Positions 5,555 through 6,178 of a stretch of DNA of 6,178 bases are shown here, one piece after another. Position 1 is the stretch's first letter; each line of letters starts with the position of its first letter. The translations under genes were made by a program, and so were the position numbers. This DNA comes from Methanoregulaceae archaeon (GTDB lineage: Archaea > Halobacteriota > Methanomicrobia > Methanomicrobiales > Methanospirillaceae): NCBI GenBank assembly GCA_028679325.1, contig JAJRBS010000062.1, forward strand, positions 1-6,178, written 5' to 3'. Below the pieces are notes generated by a model. The model was not told where the DNA came from. It ran no database searches and saw nothing but the letters and a program-made list of their open reading frames with translations.

Positions 5555-6178
5555 TCACAGGAATGCATCGATCCCGATGGACAATGCATAGACGAGCATC
5601 GTCACGTGGAAGAGCGGGAGCACCTTCAGCCCTGCATCCGGGGTCTTCCCTTTTATGATGAACACATTCGCTATCGCCAGGAGGATGAGCCCAATGATTA
5701 TCCCGCCCCAGGCGATAGGGCCGAGGGTTACGGCGAAGAGGAGGGCTGTGACCGCATGGATCAGGGTAAACCCGGCAATCCAGAGTATCGTCCCTTCCAG
5801 GCCGAAGAGGGTGGGGACGGTCTGCATCCCTCTCGCCCTGTCGTTCGTTACGTCGATGAGGTCATTTGCTCCCAGGTGTGCAATGGCAAAGGGATAAAAG
5901 AAGAGGAAATACAGTGCGGCGGTCGAATCCGGGTACCCTGCACAGAGGTAACCGGCCACGGGAAAGAGGGCGAAGTCGATCCGTCCGAGAAGCTGGGCGA
6001 CAGGAAAACTCTCTTTCCTCTTCTTGAGCTGGTAGAAGACCTCCAGGCCGTAGCAGGAGAGCATGATAACCAGGACATATGCCGAATGAGGATAGGGGAG
6101 GGCCAGGATGAGCAGGGTAGTGATGGCCGCGAAGAGGAAGAACAGACCCAGGGTTGTCCGGGAGGAGATGAGGCCATC
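5555..6178 (-). CDS. UbiA-family prenyltransferase, partial (C-terminal part)
   Basis: The frame is open to the right edge and ends with TGA at 5557-5555, so 207 C-terminal residues are visible and the start is outside. UbiA enzymes are integral membrane proteins that transfer prenyl chains to aromatic or other acceptors. The visible part contains several hydrophobic helices, a basic cytoplasmic stretch (LKKRKES), and the second Asp-rich motif as NDLIDVTNDRARG, with Asp at visible residues 106, 109 and 113. QTVPTLFG follows, as is typical of the family. The first Asp-rich motif should lie upstream of the window. The motif reads unlike the archaeal lipid enzyme digeranylgeranylglyceryl phosphate synthase as I recall it, so an ubiquinone/menaquinone-type or uncharacterised substrate is more likely; the substrate is unresolved. 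The GyrI-like gene follows directly. An internal ATG at 6064-6062 is not the real start, because family sequence continues upstream of it. Confidence 0.88.
   Translation of the reverse strand, partial: DGLISSRTTLGLFFLFAAITTLLILALPYPHSAYVLVIMLSCYGLEVFYQLKKRKESFPVAQLLGRIDFALFPVAGYLCAGYPDSTAALYFLFFYPFAIAHLGANDLIDVTNDRARGMQTVPTLFGLEGTILWIAGFTLIHAVTALLFAVTLGPIAWGGIIIGLILLAIANVFIIKGKTPDAGLKVLPLFHVTMLVYALSIGIDAFL

Noticed and set aside
1..6178. CRISPR array, insertion sequence, tRNA or rRNA
   Set aside because: No regularly spaced repeats, no transposase-like product or terminal inverted repeats, and no tRNA or rRNA signature were seen on either strand.

Overview
The window looks like chromosomal DNA from a GC-rich methanogenic archaeon, most likely of the Methanomicrobiales. 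The lineage is an inference from gene content and is not proven here. Supporting signs are Pro/Thr-rich secreted proteins with many N-glycosylation sequons, PKD-like ectodomains, chagasin-type (I42) inhibitor modules, an archaeal-style diadenylate cyclase domain, TATA-like boxes upstream of genes and a T-rich 3' end after one gene. Five protein genes are supported. Two of them run off the window edges.

Layout. (1) Positions 1-741, minus strand: N-terminal 247 codons of a lipoprotein that ends, at the window edge, inside a Hint (intein/hedgehog-like) domain. (2) Positions 742-1645: about 0.9 kb between divergent genes with no convincing gene. It holds a leader hairpin for the Hint gene and a TATA-like box for the next gene. 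(3) Positions 1646-3121, plus strand: a membrane protein with a signal sequence, two PKD-like extracellular modules, one transmembrane helix and a cytoplasmic diadenylate cyclase (DisA_N/DAC) domain. (4) Positions 3122-3903: about 0.8 kb between convergent genes with no convincing gene, containing candidate terminators and one stem-loop. (5) Positions 3904-4893, minus strand: a lipoprotein with two chagasin-like inhibitor modules and a third C-terminal module. (6) Positions 5034-5504, minus strand: a GyrI-like effector-binding protein. (7) Positions 5555-6178, minus strand: the C-terminal part of a UbiA-family prenyltransferase, directly upstream of the GyrI-like gene and probably co-transcribed with it.

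How the genes fit together. The first three complete or partial proteins from the left all act at or across the cell envelope: a self-processing-type lipoprotein, a surface-sensing nucleotide cyclase and a surface protease inhibitor. They have separate transcription units, so any functional link is only suggested by proximity. The most interesting item is the cyclase. Its domain order implies that an extracellular PKD region could control c-di-AMP synthesis inside the cell.
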